Source of the DNA: Lachnospiraceae bacterium FE2018
GTDB lineage: Bacteria; Bacillota; Clostridia; Lachnospirales; Lachnospiraceae
NCBI GenBank assembly: GCA_000702845.1
Contig: JNKK01000012.1
Span: forward strand, 1-64,000
DNA length: 64,000 nucleotides
Reading direction: 5' to 3'
The notes beneath the pieces were generated by a model. The model did not search any database and was not told the DNA's origin. It saw nothing but the letters and a program-made list of their open reading frames with translations. Below, one piece after another: positions 1 to 7,555 of this stretch. The translations under genes and the position numbers were made by a program. Every line of letters starts with the position of its first letter. Positions within the stretch are counted from its first letter, which is position 1.

Positions 1-286
1 CAATTATTGCGGGGTTTGGAATGCCTATTTGCATGGCTAGCTGCCGGTATGAGAGTTCACTTGATAGATATAACTCTATCACATGCAGCTTGAATTCAGT
101 AGTATAAACTTGATTTTGTCTGCTTCGTCGCAGACTGTCTTCCCCAAAACGTTTATAATTGTTGACCCATTTTTGAACGTCCGTATGATGAACTCCGTAC
201 TTTCTTCCTATGGATCTCATGCTCCCATGGCTATTCAGAAACTCTTGAACCACTTTGAGTTTAAACTCAAAACTGTATTTTGCCAT
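1..286 (-). CDS. IS3/IS150-type transposase OrfA (helix-turn-helix), partial
   Basis: The first 95 codons are visible, starting MAKYSFEFKLKVVQEFLNSHG. The start ATG (complement of 284-286) follows a GGAGGT ribosome binding site about 9 bases upstream. Two consecutive helix-turn-helix units are recognisable: residues 10-45 (GSMRSIGRKYGVHHTDVQKW) and about 65-95 (ELSYRQLAMQIGIPNPAII). This is the two-HTH arrangement of IS150-type OrfA, which binds the terminal repeats. In this family the catalytic DDE domain is made from a second frame by programmed frameshifting, and that part is not in the window. The reading frame is open to the edge, so the copy may be intact. Confidence 0.85.
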   Translation of the reverse strand, partial: MAKYSFEFKLKVVQEFLNSHGSMRSIGRKYGVHHTDVQKWVNNYKRFGEDSLRRSRQNQVYTTEFKLHVIELYLSSELSYRQLAMQIGIPNPAII

Positions 287-342
287 AACAAAACCGACCT
301 CCAATCGTTAGATTCTTGGTCTAACTTTTGGGGGTCGGTTCA
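1..342 (-). mobile_element. IS3-family (IS150-like) insertion sequence, 5' end, truncated by window edge
   Basis: The element reads right to left. Its outer end appears to be base 342: on the minus strand it begins TGAACCGACCCCC, the TG start usual for IS3-family termini. A strong ribosome binding site and an OrfA-type transposase follow about 55 bases inside. The second transposase frame and the other end lie outside the window. The target duplication cannot be checked here. Confidence 0.8.
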
Positions 343-463
343 GAACGTGCCGGTGGTTTTTTTATAAATTATAATTCCCTTTCGAACTAAAGAATGATTG
401 AAAAAGACTGAATTGTCAGTTCTGCACAAATTTTAGCGTCTAAAAATGGGCAAAACAGAGAAA

Positions 464-505
464 CCAACGTAGGATGTTGACATTCCAAACGTAGGATGAT
501 AGGAT
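464..505 (+). promoter_or_regulatory. Promoter of the dctP operon with tandem operator-like repeats
   Basis: A -35 box TTGACA (477-482) and a -10 box TAGGAT (500-505) are separated by 17 bases. The motif CCAACGTAGGATG (464-476) recurs as CCAAACGTAGGATG (485-498), 21 bases apart. One copy abuts the -35 box and the other fills the spacer. Two copies on one DNA face, two helical turns apart and straddling the -35 box, suggest a repressor or regulator site. The rest of the 343-580 gap shows no gene. Confidence 0.55.
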
Positions 506-580
506 AAACCCATAAAGAGGGCGCGCCTCATAAAAAAGAAACAAATGGAGGGTTTTGAAACAGTAGGAGAAACACAAATT

Positions 581-1699
581 ATGAAGCAAAAGAAATTTGC
601 ACGTGTGATCCGTATGGCAGTGCTGCCGGTTTTGATCACGGCGCTGACCGGCTGCAGTGGAAACAACACTGAATTGCCGGCAGATACCGCCAGTCAGTCG
701 GGTGCTTCTGAAGCGGTTCAGGAATCTGCCGCATCTTCAGAGGCGGGAACAGCGGCTGAGAGCAATACGGAGTATATCATCCGGCTGGGTCACAGTGACA
801 CAGAAGACAATCTTCTGCATATTTCCCTTACGCATTATGCCGAATGGGTAAAAGAACAGACCGATGGACGCGTTCTTGTCCGGCTGTATCCGAATGAGGA
901 ATTGGGCGACAACACGGAGATGGCGCAGCAGCTGGTCACCGGAGAACTGGATGCCATGATGATGCCGCAAGGTGTCGAAGCAACATATGCACCGAAAATC
1001 GCGACGCTGGGATTGCCGTTTCTTTTCAGCAGCTATGAACAGGCATGGGCTGTGATGGATGATCAGGAAGTTGCCGAAGGGCTGACAGAGGGGCTGGATG
1101 ACTACAATCTGGTTCAGCTGGCTTTCTGGGAAAATGGTATGCGGCAGATCACAAACAGCGCCCGCGAAGTGAATACACCGGAGGACATGGCAGGTCTCCG
1201 GATGCGTATTCCGGACGACAGCATGACAGCTTCCATTATGAAAGCGTTAGGAGCTGCCCCGACCACGTTTTCCTGGAGCAGAACCTATGAGGCATTAAAG
1301 CAGGGCACATTTGACGGTCAGGAAAATCCGATCGCGAATATTTACGCCAACAGCATCCAGGACGTCAACAAGTATATGACGATCACAAACCACAAATATG
1401 AGTCCAAAAATCTGGTCTTCTCCAGCGGAGCGTGGAATAAGCTTCCGAAAGATATTCAGGCGGTTCTGCAGGAAGGTGCGAAAACCTTCGGACAGGAGCA
1501 CAGGGAAGCGGTTGCTTCTGCACAGGATGAGCAGCTTAAGGAACTCAAGGATGCAGGAATGATCGTCAATGAGACACCGGAAATCGATGCATTCAAAGAA
1601 GCGACCCGAAGCGTTTACACCAATTTTGAACTGCAGAATGAGTGGACAGTAGATCTTGTGGCAAAGATCCGTGCGATCACAGCACAAAAGGAGAATTAA
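581..1699 (+). CDS. dctP: TRAP-type solute-binding lipoprotein, DctP family
   Basis: Extracytoplasmic binding protein of 372 residues, the usual DctP length after an added linker. The N-terminus has a lipoprotein signal with lipobox LTGC (Cys25), then a Ser/Ala/Glu-rich linker to about residue 60. The binding domain follows, beginning IIRLGHSDTEDN, with the family's GRV.V.LYPN-type strand and the ...LRMRIPD... hinge region. Start ATG 581 is chosen because AGGAGA lies 10 bases upstream; an earlier in-frame ATG at 545 has no ribosome binding site. DctP proteins normally deliver carboxylates, sugar acids or sulfonates to DctQM membrane subunits. Here no DctQ or DctM follows: the next gene, 1 base downstream, is a GltS-type symporter. 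The ligand is unknown. Confidence 0.85.
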   Translation: MKQKKFARVIRMAVLPVLITALTGCSGNNTELPADTASQSGASEAVQESAASSEAGTAAESNTEYIIRLGHSDTEDNLLHISLTHYAEWVKEQTDGRVLVRLYPNEELGDNTEMAQQLVTGELDAMMMPQGVEATYAPKIATLGLPFLFSSYEQAWAVMDDQEVAEGLTEGLDDYNLVQLAFWENGMRQITNSAREVNTPEDMAGLRMRIPDDSMTASIMKALGAAPTTFSWSRTYEALKQGTFDGQENPIANIYANSIQDVNKYMTITNHKYESKNLVFSSGAWNKLPKDIQAVLQEGAKTFGQEHREAVASAQDEQLKELKDAGMIVNETPEIDAFKEATRSVYTNFELQNEWTVDLVAKIRAITAQKEN

Positions 1700-1700
1700 C

Positions 1701-3017
1701 ATGTTTGAAACGATACTAATGGATTTCGCCTGGGCCAGCATGCTGCTCCTCATCGGGTTGTTTCTGCGGGCAAAGGTTAAGGTATTTCAGAAATTATTCA
1801 TTCCGGTTGCAGTTATCGCCGGTCTTGTCGGTCTTTTACTCGGATCGGAAGTGCTCGGAAAATTCTGCCCGTACTATATTCACTGGTCGGACAATGTCAG
1901 CGGTTTTGCAAATCCGCTCCTTGCAATTCTGTTTGTGACACAGTTTATCTCACTGTCATTCAACAGAAAGATGATCAAGAAGTGTTCTCTGATCTTCCTG
2001 ATCTCAGCGACCGTTATCAGCGTACAGGTCCTCTCGGCAATGGGACTCGGAAGAGTATTCGGACTGCCGGACGGAGCATCGCTGCTTCCATTCGGAGCTT
2101 TCTACGGCGCACACGGAATTCCGCAGGTTATCGCCGGTATCTTCGATACAGTCGGATACTGGAACTATGATGAGGCTTCTGCATTCGGAACGACATACGC
2201 GACGATCGGTATGCTTTACGGCATCATTGCCGGTATCGTAATTCTGAATATCGGCATCCGCAAAGGATGGGTTACGGCAGAAAAATCCGGAAATCTGAGC
2301 AAAGAAGATTACACCGGTATTCTGGAAAAGAAAAACCAGAACAAGTTCATGAAGGCGTTTACATCAGATATTGCCTTCGATCCGCTGACACTGCATTTCG
2401 GCATTGTTCTTGCAATCATGATTGTGGCCTATGGCCTGCTGAACATTCTGCACATGGTGCCGCTGTTCTCCGGATTTGCGATTTACGTACCGGCGATCAT
2501 TGTTTCACTGATTTTCGGAATTATCGCAAAACGGACACCACTTGATAACTTCATTGACGCAGAATCCCTGGCACATGTCGGATCGCTTGCACTTGAGTAC
2601 CTGATTGTGACAGCAATCGCGACTATGAAGCTGGACGTTATCATGAATAATGCGGCGGCAATCCTGACAATCTCGTTTGTCGGTCTGGCCCTGACCACCA
2701 TCGTTCTGATGACACTGCCGAGACTCTGGCTCAAACAGGCATGGCTGGAAAACGCCATGGTTATGTTCGGCGCATGGACCGGTTCCACGGCGACAGGCAT
2801 GATGCTTCTGAGAATTGCCGATCCGGAGCTTGAGACAGATGCAGGTCCGAACCTTATCACGGCGACGCCGCTCTGGCAGATCAGTACACAGAATTTCTAC
2901 CTGACAATTGCACCCTATATCATCGTTACCGCGGCGGGATTCCACACGCTGGCGCTTGGTACAGCCGGTTTGCTGGTGGTGGCGCTGATACTCGGGTTTA
3001 TCATCGGCAGGAAATAA
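1701..3017 (+). CDS. GltS/ESS-family sodium:solute symporter
   Basis: A 438-residue polytopic membrane protein with about 10-12 hydrophobic segments. It shows ESS-family (glutamate:Na+ symporter, GltS) hallmarks. The first half has ALLPFGAFYGAHGIPQ (a Gly-rich re-entrant-type segment). The second half has a matching segment FGAWTGSTATGMMLLRIADP. The two halves are pseudo-symmetric around a cytoplasmic loop near residues 195-230. ATG 1701 is preceded by AAGGAG and sits directly after the dctP stop, so the two genes should be co-translated. GltS transporters normally act alone on glutamate. Pairing with a TRAP binding lipoprotein is unusual and suggests binding-protein-fed transport of the operon's substrate. 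The substrate is not deducible, and glutamate is not implied by the enzymes downstream. Confidence 0.8.
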   Translation: MFETILMDFAWASMLLLIGLFLRAKVKVFQKLFIPVAVIAGLVGLLLGSEVLGKFCPYYIHWSDNVSGFANPLLAILFVTQFISLSFNRKMIKKCSLIFLISATVISVQVLSAMGLGRVFGLPDGASLLPFGAFYGAHGIPQVIAGIFDTVGYWNYDEASAFGTTYATIGMLYGIIAGIVILNIGIRKGWVTAEKSGNLSKEDYTGILEKKNQNKFMKAFTSDIAFDPLTLHFGIVLAIMIVAYGLLNILHMVPLFSGFAIYVPAIIVSLIFGIIAKRTPLDNFIDAESLAHVGSLALEYLIVTAIATMKLDVIMNNAAAILTISFVGLALTTIVLMTLPRLWLKQAWLENAMVMFGAWTGSTATGMMLLRIADPELETDAGPNLITATPLWQISTQNFYLTIAPYIIVTAAGFHTLALGTAGLLVVALILGFIIGRK

Positions 3018-3023
3018 TCAGCG

Positions 3024-3059
3024 GGAGAGGCTGATCTGAAGAATGAATCAGCCTTCTCC
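3024..3059 (+). other. Intercistronic hairpin between transporter and enzyme genes
   Basis: GGAGAGGCTGAT (3024-3035) pairs with ATCAGCCTTCTCC (3047-3059), leaving one bulged base and an 11-base loop. No uridine run follows, so it is unlikely to be a simple terminator. It could stabilise or process the operon mRNA and set different levels for transporter and enzymes. Confidence 0.5.
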
Positions 3060-3102
3060 ATAAAACATACAGAAATGACAGCATACAAGGAGAATGAAAG
3101 TC

Positions 3103-3939
3103 ATGAAAGACATTTCCATGAAGGAATTAAAAAATAAAGCAACAGAAATGCGCATGAAGGTCATTGATATGATCTACAAGGCACAGTCAGGACATCCGGG
3201 CGGATCTTTGTCAGCGGCTGAATTTGTTACAGCATGCTATTTCAAATATATGAATATTGATCCGAAAAATCCCAGATGGGAAGACCGCGACAGAATGGTC
3301 CTCTCCAAAGGTCATGTGTGCCCGATCCAGTACGCATGCCTCGGAACACTCGGATATTTTCCGGAGGAAGAACTCGATACACTCCGCCAGGAGGGATCCA
3401 AACTGCAGGGTCATCCCTCTATGATCAAATGCCCCGGCATTGATATCTCCACAGGTTCGCTCGGACAGGGAATGGCATGCGCAGCAGGCATGGCAATTGC
3501 CGGAAAGATGGACAATAAGGATTACAAGGTATTCTGTGTCGTCGGTGACGGAGAGACCCAGGAAGGTGAAATCTGGGAAGCTGCCAATACCGCGCATAAA
3601 TATAAACTGGACAACTTTATTGTGTTCGTAGATGTCAACAACCTGCAGCTGGACGGCACGACAGACCAGGTTATGCCGAACGGAGATCTCGGTGAAAAAT
3701 TCAAGGCGTTCGGATGGGATGTCTACTATTATGACGGCAACGACATGGAACAGACATGTGAGGTGCTTGATAAGTGTTATGCTGCGCAGAATGGTCTGCC
3801 GAAGGCGCTGATCGGAAAAACCGTCAAGGGCAAGGGCGTCAGCTACATGGAAAATCAGGTCGGCTGGCACGGTGTTGCACCGAATGATGAGCAGTATGCA
3901 CAGGCTATGGAAGAACTGAAAGCGCAGATGATTGACTGA
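3103..3939 (+). CDS. Transketolase, N-terminal (thiamine diphosphate-binding) subunit
   Basis: A 278-residue protein equal to the N-terminal third of a full transketolase. Motifs are SGHPGGSLSAAEF near the N-terminus, a GSLGQGMACAAGMA helix, and the ThDP/Mg2+ motif GDGETQEGEIWEAAN ending in VDVNNLQLDG. ATG 3103 is chosen because AAGGAGA lies about 10 bases upstream; an in-frame ATG at 3094 sits directly on that Shine-Dalgarno sequence. The partner C-terminal subunit follows within 16 bases. Split transketolases transfer a two-carbon ketol unit between ketose and aldose phosphates. In catabolic operons such as this one they often serve a dedicated pathway rather than the housekeeping pentose phosphate route (inference). 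Confidence 0.92.
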   Translation: MKDISMKELKNKATEMRMKVIDMIYKAQSGHPGGSLSAAEFVTACYFKYMNIDPKNPRWEDRDRMVLSKGHVCPIQYACLGTLGYFPEEELDTLRQEGSKLQGHPSMIKCPGIDISTGSLGQGMACAAGMAIAGKMDNKDYKVFCVVGDGETQEGEIWEAANTAHKYKLDNFIVFVDVNNLQLDGTTDQVMPNGDLGEKFKAFGWDVYYYDGNDMEQTCEVLDKCYAAQNGLPKALIGKTVKGKGVSYMENQVGWHGVAPNDEQYAQAMEELKAQMID

Positions 3940-3955
3940 CTGGAGGGTCATACAA

Positions 3956-4891
3956 ATGAGTGAAATGAAAAAAATCGCAACACGCGAAGGATTTGGTGAT
4001 GAAATCGTTGCTGTCGGAAAAGATCATCCGGAAGTCGTGGTTCTGGATATCGATATCGGAAAAAGCTGCAAGACAGCTGCATTCAAGAAGGAACTTCCGG
4101 ATCAGTACATGAATGTCGGCATTGCCGAGCAGAACGGAGCAGGCGTTGCGGCAGGTCTTGCAACATGCGGTAAGATCCCGTTCGTCGTAACTTACGCTGC
4201 ATTTGGCTCCATGCGTATCTGCGAGATGATCCGTCAGGAGATCTGCTATACAAACCTGAATGTAAAGATCGCATGCTCACACGGCGGATTTACCCCGGCA
4301 AATGACGGCGCTTCTCATCAGGCAATTGAAGATATGGGCATTCTTCGTACCATTCCGAATATGACGGTTATGATGCCGGCAGATTACAATGCGACCCGCA
4401 AACTTGTGCGTGCGGCTGCAGAGACATACGGACCAATGTATCTGCGTTTCACCCGTGATGCCATGGAACAGGTATACGGACCAGATGTTGAGCTTGAGAT
4501 CGGTAAAGCATATCAGATCCGGGACGGAAAAGATGTTGCAATCATCGCGAACGGCGATACCGTCATTCTGGCAGTAAAAGCCGCAGCAGAACTTGAAAAG
4601 AAGGGAATCTCCGCGCGCGTGCTGGATATGCACACCATTAAGCCGCTGGATGTGGAAGCTGTTAAGGCTTGTGTCAATGACATCGGCAAGATCATTACAG
4701 TAGAAGACCACAATATTCTGAACGGCCTCGGCAGCGCAGTCTGTGAAGTGGCAGCTGAGATGGGCAAAGGAATTGTCAAGCGTATTGGCATTCAGGATCA
4801 GTTTGGTGAGTCTGCTCCGTATGAGAGACTGCTGGCAAAGAATGGCGTAACTGTAGAAGATATCGTAAACGAAGCGGTGAAGCTTCAGTAA
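3956..4891 (+). CDS. Transketolase, C-terminal subunit
   Basis: A 311-residue protein with the transketolase pyrimidine-binding domain and the C-terminal transketolase domain. Visible motifs include VVVLDIDIGKS, the ThDP-activating glutamate region MNVGIAEQNGAGVAAGLA, and FVVTYAAFGSMR. SHGGFTPANDGASHQ and the Rossmann-like C-domain (ARVLDMHTIKPLD, VEDHNILNGLGSAV) follow. ATG 3956 has TGGAGGG 8 bases upstream; the frame extends further upstream into the previous gene but without a plausible start signal. Together with the preceding subunit it forms a complete enzyme. The order transporter, split transketolase, dehydrogenase suggests that an imported carbohydrate-like substrate is oxidised and then cleaved by ketol transfer. 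Confidence 0.92.
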   Translation: MSEMKKIATREGFGDEIVAVGKDHPEVVVLDIDIGKSCKTAAFKKELPDQYMNVGIAEQNGAGVAAGLATCGKIPFVVTYAAFGSMRICEMIRQEICYTNLNVKIACSHGGFTPANDGASHQAIEDMGILRTIPNMTVMMPADYNATRKLVRAAAETYGPMYLRFTRDAMEQVYGPDVELEIGKAYQIRDGKDVAIIANGDTVILAVKAAAELEKKGISARVLDMHTIKPLDVEAVKACVNDIGKIITVEDHNILNGLGSAVCEVAAEMGKGIVKRIGIQDQFGESAPYERLLAKNGVTVEDIVNEAVKLQ

Positions 4892-4905
4892 AGGAGGAAT
4901 ATATT

Positions 4906-5664
4906 ATGTTTAATTTTGAAGGTCAGGTAGTACTTGTCACAGGTTCCGGTTCTCCGAGAGGTATGGGACGTATTTTCGCACAGAAGTTTGCAGAGCTTGG
5001 AGCAAAGGTTGTTCTCTGCGATATCAACCAGGAAGGCATCGATGCAAATGTGAAAGAACTGAAAGCAGCCGGCTATGAGGCGACTGGTTATACAGGCAAC
5101 CTCACCAATGAAGATGATGTCAACAGCATGGTGGATGATATTGTCGCAAAATACGGAAGAATCGATGTCCTTGTCAACAATGCCGGCATTTCCCAGAAGG
5201 TGACAGTTGCCGACATGACACTGGCAGACATGCAGAGAATTTTCAGCGTCAATATGTTTGGCCTGTTTGTTCTGACAAAGAAAGTCTGCGAAGTGATGAA
5301 GAAACAGAATTACGGCCGTATCGTTCATCTTTCATCCGTTTCCGGAAAGCGCGGCGGCGGTGTGTTCGGCGGCGCTCATTATTCCGCATCCAAGGCGGCA
5401 GTTCTCGGTTTCTCTAAGAACCTGGCAAGAGAGGTTTCCCAGTATGGTATTACAACAAACTGTGTATGCCCGGGTCTGATCAACACAGATATCTGGAAGA
5501 GCATGTCGGAAGAGCAGGCAAAGCCTGTCATCGACGCAATTCCGATGGGACGTCCGGGTGAGCCGGAAGAAGTTGCGGCTGCAATCGTATTCCTGGCATC
5601 AAAGGAAGCTTCCTATATTACAGGAGAAGAGATCGACATCAACGGCGGATCCCACATGGATTAA
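4906..5664 (+). CDS. Short-chain dehydrogenase/reductase (SDR family)
   Basis: A 252-residue classical SDR. It has a nucleotide-binding glycine motif (VTGSGSPRGMG, residues about 11-21), acidic residue D38 after the second strand (NAD preference expected), the NNAG motif, an active-site Ser in HLSSVSG, and YSASK with catalytic Tyr and Lys. It ends with the usual TGEEIDINGG segment. Ribosome binding site AAAGGAGGA precedes ATG 4906, 14 bases after the transketolase stop. It is the last gene of the operon and probably oxidises an alcohol of the imported substrate. Homologues act on sugars, polyols, gluconate and others, so substrate assignment would be a guess. Confidence 0.9.
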   Translation: MFNFEGQVVLVTGSGSPRGMGRIFAQKFAELGAKVVLCDINQEGIDANVKELKAAGYEATGYTGNLTNEDDVNSMVDDIVAKYGRIDVLVNNAGISQKVTVADMTLADMQRIFSVNMFGLFVLTKKVCEVMKKQNYGRIVHLSSVSGKRGGGVFGGAHYSASKAAVLGFSKNLAREVSQYGITTNCVCPGLINTDIWKSMSEEQAKPVIDAIPMGRPGEPEEVAAAIVFLASKEASYITGEEIDINGGSHMD

Positions 5665-5967
5665 TCCATAGGATATATCAAAAACCTTCCTAACCAATTT
5701 TTTTTAAAGCAGATAGTCATGGGAAGCCTGTTATGAAATGGCTTGTACCTTGAATAATCCTCTTTGCTCAATGATGGCTTCCCATGGCCTGTCTGTGCTG
5801 TGTTGTTCAAATATTTCTGATGTGCTATACTGAAAACTGATCAAAACCATATTGATTTTTTAACCAACCGCTCTCAGCATGAAGCTGAAAAATCTCTGCA
5901 TATAACCTCGTTAACGCATCAGATCAGAAAAGTATATTGCATCAGAATTTTTGAAAGGAAGGAAACC
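5665..5967. other. Intergenic region with an 11-bp inverted repeat and a promoter
   Basis: No gene is visible in these 303 bases. CATGGGAAGCC (5718-5728) is perfectly complementary to GGCTTCCCATG (5776-5786), with 47 bases between the arms. No uridine run follows. The second half carries the lactonase promoter and a 5' leader of about 130 bases containing a weak hairpin near 5872-5890. Confidence 0.5.
5803..5831 (+). promoter_or_regulatory. Promoter of the lactonase gene
   Basis: -35 TTGTTC (5803-5808), 17-base spacer, -10 TATACT (5826-5831) preceded by TGC, an extended -10. The expected start is near 5838, giving a leader of about 130 bases. Confidence 0.6.
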
Positions 5968-7020
5968 ATGGCCGGAAAATATGTCGCTTACGCGGGAACC
6001 TATACAATCGGCAGCAGCGTCGGTATTCACCTCTATGACGTCGATATTAACGAAGGAACGCTGACGGAACGCAAGGTCTTTCCGGTAAACAATTCCTCGC
6101 ACATCTGTCTGTCCAAGAACGGAAAATACCTGTATTCGATTGCCGATGAAGGCGTCGCAGTATTTGCAATTCAGCCGGACGGTGATCTGGAGAAAATCAA
6201 CCAGATCGAGCTGACCGGCATGCGCGGCTGTCATCTCTCTGTTGACAAGACAGGGAAGTACCTGTTTGTCGCAGGCTACCATGACGGCAAGGTCACGCTG
6301 ATTCATACCCACCACGACGGCCGCCTCGGCTCGGAAATCGACGGCGTGTTCCACCGGGGGCTCGGCACTGTGACAGAGCGAAACTTCCGGCCGCACGTTT
6401 CCTGTGTTATGCCGACACGTGACGGAAAATATGTCTGCGCCGTGGACAACGGGATTGATCAGGTGAAAATCTACCGGATCAGTGAATCCGGAAAACTGGA
6501 GCTCGCGGACATTCTCCGCTGTCAGCTCGGCTCCGCGCCGCGCATCCTGCGGTTCAGTCCGGACGGACGCTTCGCGTATCTGATCTGTGAGCTGCAGAAT
6601 GTGGTACAGGTGCTGGCCTATCATCCGGAGCGGAAAGACGATATTTTTGAGGAAATACAGACGATCAGCACCGTCAGGAAGAACAGCGACCGGGAGCATG
6701 ATGCGACCTCGGCACTGTGTTTCGCGAAAGACGGCAGGTATCTCTTTGTCTCGGTCGCAGGTGAAAATGCGGCGACCATGTTTAAGGTCGATCCGGAGAC
6801 AGGACTGCTGACCCGGGAGTTTACACTTCCGATCAGCGGCAATTATCCGAAAGACATCCGCCCGTTCCCGGGCGGCGAGTTCCTGGCTTCGGTCAATCAT
6901 GAATCCGGATCGATTACCACTTTCCGTATTGATTACGAGAAAAAGCTGATTGTCATGAAGGGAAAACCAGTCAGGCTGGACACCCCGAACTGTATCGTTT
7001 TTACGGAGGTAGAGGAATAA
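5968..7020 (+). CDS. Lactonase, 7-bladed beta-propeller (6-phosphogluconolactonase-like)
   Basis: A 350-residue cytoplasmic protein, full length for the YbhE/Pgl-type lactonase family (Lactonase, PF10282). The N-terminus YAGTYTIGSSVGIHLYDVD is characteristic. Repeated blade motifs follow (NGKYLYSI, TGKYLFVAGY, DGKYVCAVDNG, DGRFAYLICEL, DGRYLFVSV), ending in GGEFLASVNHESGSITTF. A ribosome binding site GAAAGGAAGG precedes ATG 5968. The gene has its own promoter and terminator, so it is a single transcription unit. 6-phosphogluconolactone hydrolysis is the best-known activity, but members also hydrolyse other sugar lactones. The adjacent dehydrogenase/transketolase operon makes a sugar-lactone role plausible. 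Confidence 0.85.
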   Translation: MAGKYVAYAGTYTIGSSVGIHLYDVDINEGTLTERKVFPVNNSSHICLSKNGKYLYSIADEGVAVFAIQPDGDLEKINQIELTGMRGCHLSVDKTGKYLFVAGYHDGKVTLIHTHHDGRLGSEIDGVFHRGLGTVTERNFRPHVSCVMPTRDGKYVCAVDNGIDQVKIYRISESGKLELADILRCQLGSAPRILRFSPDGRFAYLICELQNVVQVLAYHPERKDDIFEEIQTISTVRKNSDREHDATSALCFAKDGRYLFVSVAGENAATMFKVDPETGLLTREFTLPISGNYPKDIRPFPGGEFLASVNHESGSITTFRIDYEKKLIVMKGKPVRLDTPNCIVFTEVEE

Positions 7021-7035
7021 CAGCAAGAAATGAAG

Positions 7036-7072
7036 AAATTGGTTGTTTTTTTCATGAAACAACCAATTTTTT
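7036..7072 (+). terminator. Rho-independent terminator after the lactonase gene
   Basis: AAATTGGTTGTTT (7036-7048) pairs perfectly with AAACAACCAATTT (7057-7069) around an 8-base loop, followed by further T residues. Confidence 0.85.
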
Positions 7073-7093
7073 GTGCTCATTTGTGTAATTTAA

Positions 7094-7102
7094 TGGTATA
7101 CT
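7094..7102 (+). promoter_or_regulatory. Extended -10 promoter upstream of pyruvate:ferredoxin oxidoreductase
   Basis: TGG-TATACT gives an extended -10 box (TATACT 7097-7102). No good -35 is seen at standard distance. Transcription from here would give a leader of roughly 440 bases before the gene. Confidence 0.4.
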
Positions 7103-7173
7103 GTATTTTGATTGGACTATCGTTCTGTCGGTTTGTCCTGCATCAGTGGAAGATCAGACTTCCAGCTGGTTCA

Positions 7174-7370
7174 GCATTCCGGCAGTTTGCATAGCGAACG
7201 CTTTGCTGCCGGACAATCCGTACACCATGGCAGCCGGCAAATGTAATCAGCCTGACCACCGCTTATTGACATCCTGGCATGACATCTTAAGGAAGCGGTT
7301 TTCAGTGCGAGTTTTTTAAACCGTTGGAACTCAGATATGATTTCGGCTGTTTTTTGCTGGTCTGAGTTCC
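7174..7370 (+). other. Structured leader candidate upstream of pyruvate:ferredoxin oxidoreductase
   Basis: The 535-base gap 7021-7555 holds the lactonase terminator, a promoter candidate and two clear hairpins. CCGGCAG (7179-7185) pairs with CTGCCGG (7206-7212). GGAACTCAGA (7326-7335) pairs perfectly with TCTGAGTTCC (7361-7370), with a smaller inner stem. No known riboswitch core was recognised. A 66-codon open frame at 7337-7537 has low-complexity composition and no ribosome binding site, so I do not call it a gene. Confidence 0.4.
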
Positions 7371-7555
7371 GCGGCGATGCTCGCAGAAAGGATGCAGACG
7401 GCTCCACGGTTCCGCGTTACAGCGCAAGAACCGGCGGGACACCTGAAGACATCCGGCAGGCAGTACAGAAGCCGCTGGCAGCAGGTGGACAGGCGGCCGG
7501 ACAGACCGCGCAGCGCAGCAGCAATAACAACCAGTAGTGATAAGGAGGAAACACG

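Noticed and set aside
83-367. Open frame of 94 codons on the plus strand at the left edge
   Set aside because: It is the antisense shadow of the IS3-type transposase, which has a ribosome binding site, helix-turn-helix motifs and an IS end on the minus strand.
7380-7440. Possible T-box antiterminator (GGTTCCGCG) before nifJ
   Set aside because: The T-box consensus GGTGGNACCGCG is not matched and the gene is not an amino-acid gene.
7337-7537. 66-codon frame ending just before the nifJ ribosome binding site
   Set aside because: Low-complexity Ala/Gln/Gly composition, no ribosome binding site, and its start overlaps a perfect inverted repeat. Better explained as leader RNA.
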